This document shows, piece by piece, positions 5,975-7,083 of a DNA stretch of 7,083 bases (positions are counted from its first letter, which is position 1; the number at the start of each line of letters is the position of its first letter). Position numbers and translations under genes: made by a program. The DNA lies in the NCBI GenBank assembly GCA_947501315.1, contig CANMXH010000116.1, positions 1-7,083 on the forward strand. Reading direction: 5' to 3'. The notes under the pieces were generated by a model that saw nothing but the letters and a program-made list of their open reading frames with translations, was not told the origin of the DNA and searched no databases. Origin of the DNA: Caulobacteraceae bacterium. Its GTDB lineage: Bacteria > Pseudomonadota > Alphaproteobacteria > Caulobacterales > Caulobacteraceae.

Positions 5975-7083
5975 CCGCCCATATACTCGAACGTCAACCG
6001 TCCCTTGCCAGCGCTGCCGACTGGTGGCGCGGGGCGGTTATCTATCAGGTCTATCCTCGCAGCTTCGCCGATACGAACGGCGACGGCATCGGGGATTTGC
6101 CCGGCATTACCCGGAACCTCGACTATATCGCCTCGCTCGGCGTCGACGCCGTCTGGCTTAGCCCATTCTTCACCTCGCCCATGAAGGACTTCGGCTACGA
6201 CGTGGCAGACTATTGCGATGTCGATCCCGTGTTCGGGACCCTGGCCGATTTTGATCGCCTGATCGCGCGCGCCCACGCCCTCGGCCTCAAGATCATCACC
6301 GATCTGGTTTTTGCGCACACATCGGACCAGCACCCGTGGTTCCACGACAGTCGCGAGGCCCGCAACGGGCACAGATCGGACTGGTATGTCTGGTCTGACC
6401 CGCGTCCCGATGGATCGCCGCCCAACAACTGGCAGTCCGTCTTCTCCGGTCCGGCCTGGACCTGGGACGCCCGACGCGGCCAGTATTACATGCACAACTT
6501 CCTGCCGGAGCAGCCGCAACTCAACCTGCACAATCCGGCAGTCCAGGACGCCCTGCTTGAGGTCGCCCGCTTCTGGCTGGACCGTGGCGTTGACGGTTTC
6601 CGCTTTGACGCCATCAATTTCGCCATGCACGACCCGCAGCTGCGGGACAATCCGCCGGCGCCGCCCGGTGGCCAACGCACCCGACCGTTCGATTTCCAGG
6701 ACAAGCTCTACAACCAGTCCCACCCGGGAATCGTCGACTTCCTGACACGAATCCGGGCCCTGACTGACAGCCGGGGAGGCCGGTTCAGCGTGGCCGAGGT
6801 AGGCGGCGACCATGCTGATCAGGAGATGCAGACCTTTACCGAGGGCGAGCGTCACCTGAACAGCGCCTATGGGTTCCTCTACCTCTACGCCCCCCGGCTT
6901 GCCCCCGCTCTGGTGCGCGAGGGTGCCGAGACATGGCAGGGTCGTGCCGGCCAGGGGTGGCCTTCCTGGACCTTCTCGAACCACGACGCGCCACGCGCCA
7001 TCTCCCGTTGGGCTGAAGGCCGCGACCTCAAGGCCTTCGCCGAGATGGCGATGCTCCTGCTGATGACCATGCGGGGGAATGTC
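5971..7083 (+). CDS. Cytoplasmic GH13 alpha-glucosidase, GH13_23-like (cut by right edge)
   Basis: Releases glucose from the non-reducing end of maltose and short maltodextrins in the cytoplasm; no signal peptide is present. The frame is open to the right edge, with 371 residues visible against about 540 for the family. The start WWRGAVIYQVYPRSF (18-32), SPFFTSPMKDFGYDV (64-78) and AHTSDQHPWF (115-124) closely resemble the GH13_23 alpha-glucosidases such as the Halomonas enzyme HaG. Region V is QPQLN (181-185), the alpha-glucosidase/oligo-1,6-glucosidase type. Region II, DGFRFDAINF, has the nucleophile Asp213; region III, VAEVGGD, the acid/base Glu276; region IV, FSNHD, Asp339. Ala214 after the nucleophile favours alpha-1,4 over alpha-1,6 substrates. 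The GTG start overlaps the amylase TGA as GTGA, with only a weak GAAAG (5960-5964) upstream. The first in-frame Met is residue 71, inside the barrel, so GTG is the only sensible start. Translation is probably coupled to the amylase. Confidence 0.93.
   Translation, partial: MTAHILERQPSLASAADWWRGAVIYQVYPRSFADTNGDGIGDLPGITRNLDYIASLGVDAVWLSPFFTSPMKDFGYDVADYCDVDPVFGTLADFDRLIARAHALGLKIITDLVFAHTSDQHPWFHDSREARNGHRSDWYVWSDPRPDGSPPNNWQSVFSGPAWTWDARRGQYYMHNFLPEQPQLNLHNPAVQDALLEVARFWLDRGVDGFRFDAINFAMHDPQLRDNPPAPPGGQRTRPFDFQDKLYNQSHPGIVDFLTRIRALTDSRGGRFSVAEVGGDHADQEMQTFTEGERHLNSAYGFLYLYAPRLAPALVREGAETWQGRAGQGWPSWTFSNHDAPRAISRWAEGRDLKAFAEMAMLLLMTMRGNV

Noticed and set aside
5941..6984. 347-codon minus-strand frame opposite the glucosidase
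   Set aside because: Same in-register antisense effect; the plus strand carries a clear GH13_23-like enzyme.

Overview
The window is a maltose/maltodextrin-type alpha-glucan uptake and breakdown locus from a high-GC Gram-negative bacterium, most likely an alphaproteobacterium of the Caulobacterales/Maricaulales kind. The evidence is the strong G/C third-position bias, a long TonB-dependent receptor of the type expanded in Caulobacter and Xanthomonas, and an alpha-glucosidase closely resembling the GH13_23 group. The genus cannot be fixed from the sequence. The arrangement recalls the Caulobacter crescentus malA maltose region; that comparison is from memory.

Layout. Position 1-959, minus: N-terminal ~319 residues of a FucP/FHS-type major facilitator sugar transporter that runs off the left edge. 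Position 960-1120: a short gap with a clear intrinsic terminator for the receptor gene. Position 1121-3847, minus: a complete TonB-dependent outer-membrane receptor. Position 3848-4138: a divergent control region with two candidate promoters, a 23-bp near-perfect inverted repeat, and a pair of 10-bp-spaced GCAAA direct repeats on each side. Position 4139-5974, plus: a secreted GH13 alpha-amylase. Position 5971-7083, plus: a cytoplasmic GH13 alpha-glucosidase that starts inside the amylase stop codon and runs off the right edge.

How the genes fit together (inference from families and predicted location): the receptor brings oligosaccharides across the outer membrane using TonB energy. The exported amylase shortens them in the periplasm or at the cell surface. 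The MFS protein carries the products across the inner membrane. The cytosolic alpha-glucosidase releases glucose. The two arms share one intergenic region, and the matching repeats in it suggest joint control by a sugar-responsive regulator whose gene is not in this window.

The catabolic functions are of known families. The points most worth following are the unlabelled operator candidates between the divergent promoters and the transporter's lack of both carboxylates that couple protons in E. coli FucP. I see no mobile element, CRISPR array, tRNA or rRNA, and no evidence of a wholly new system.
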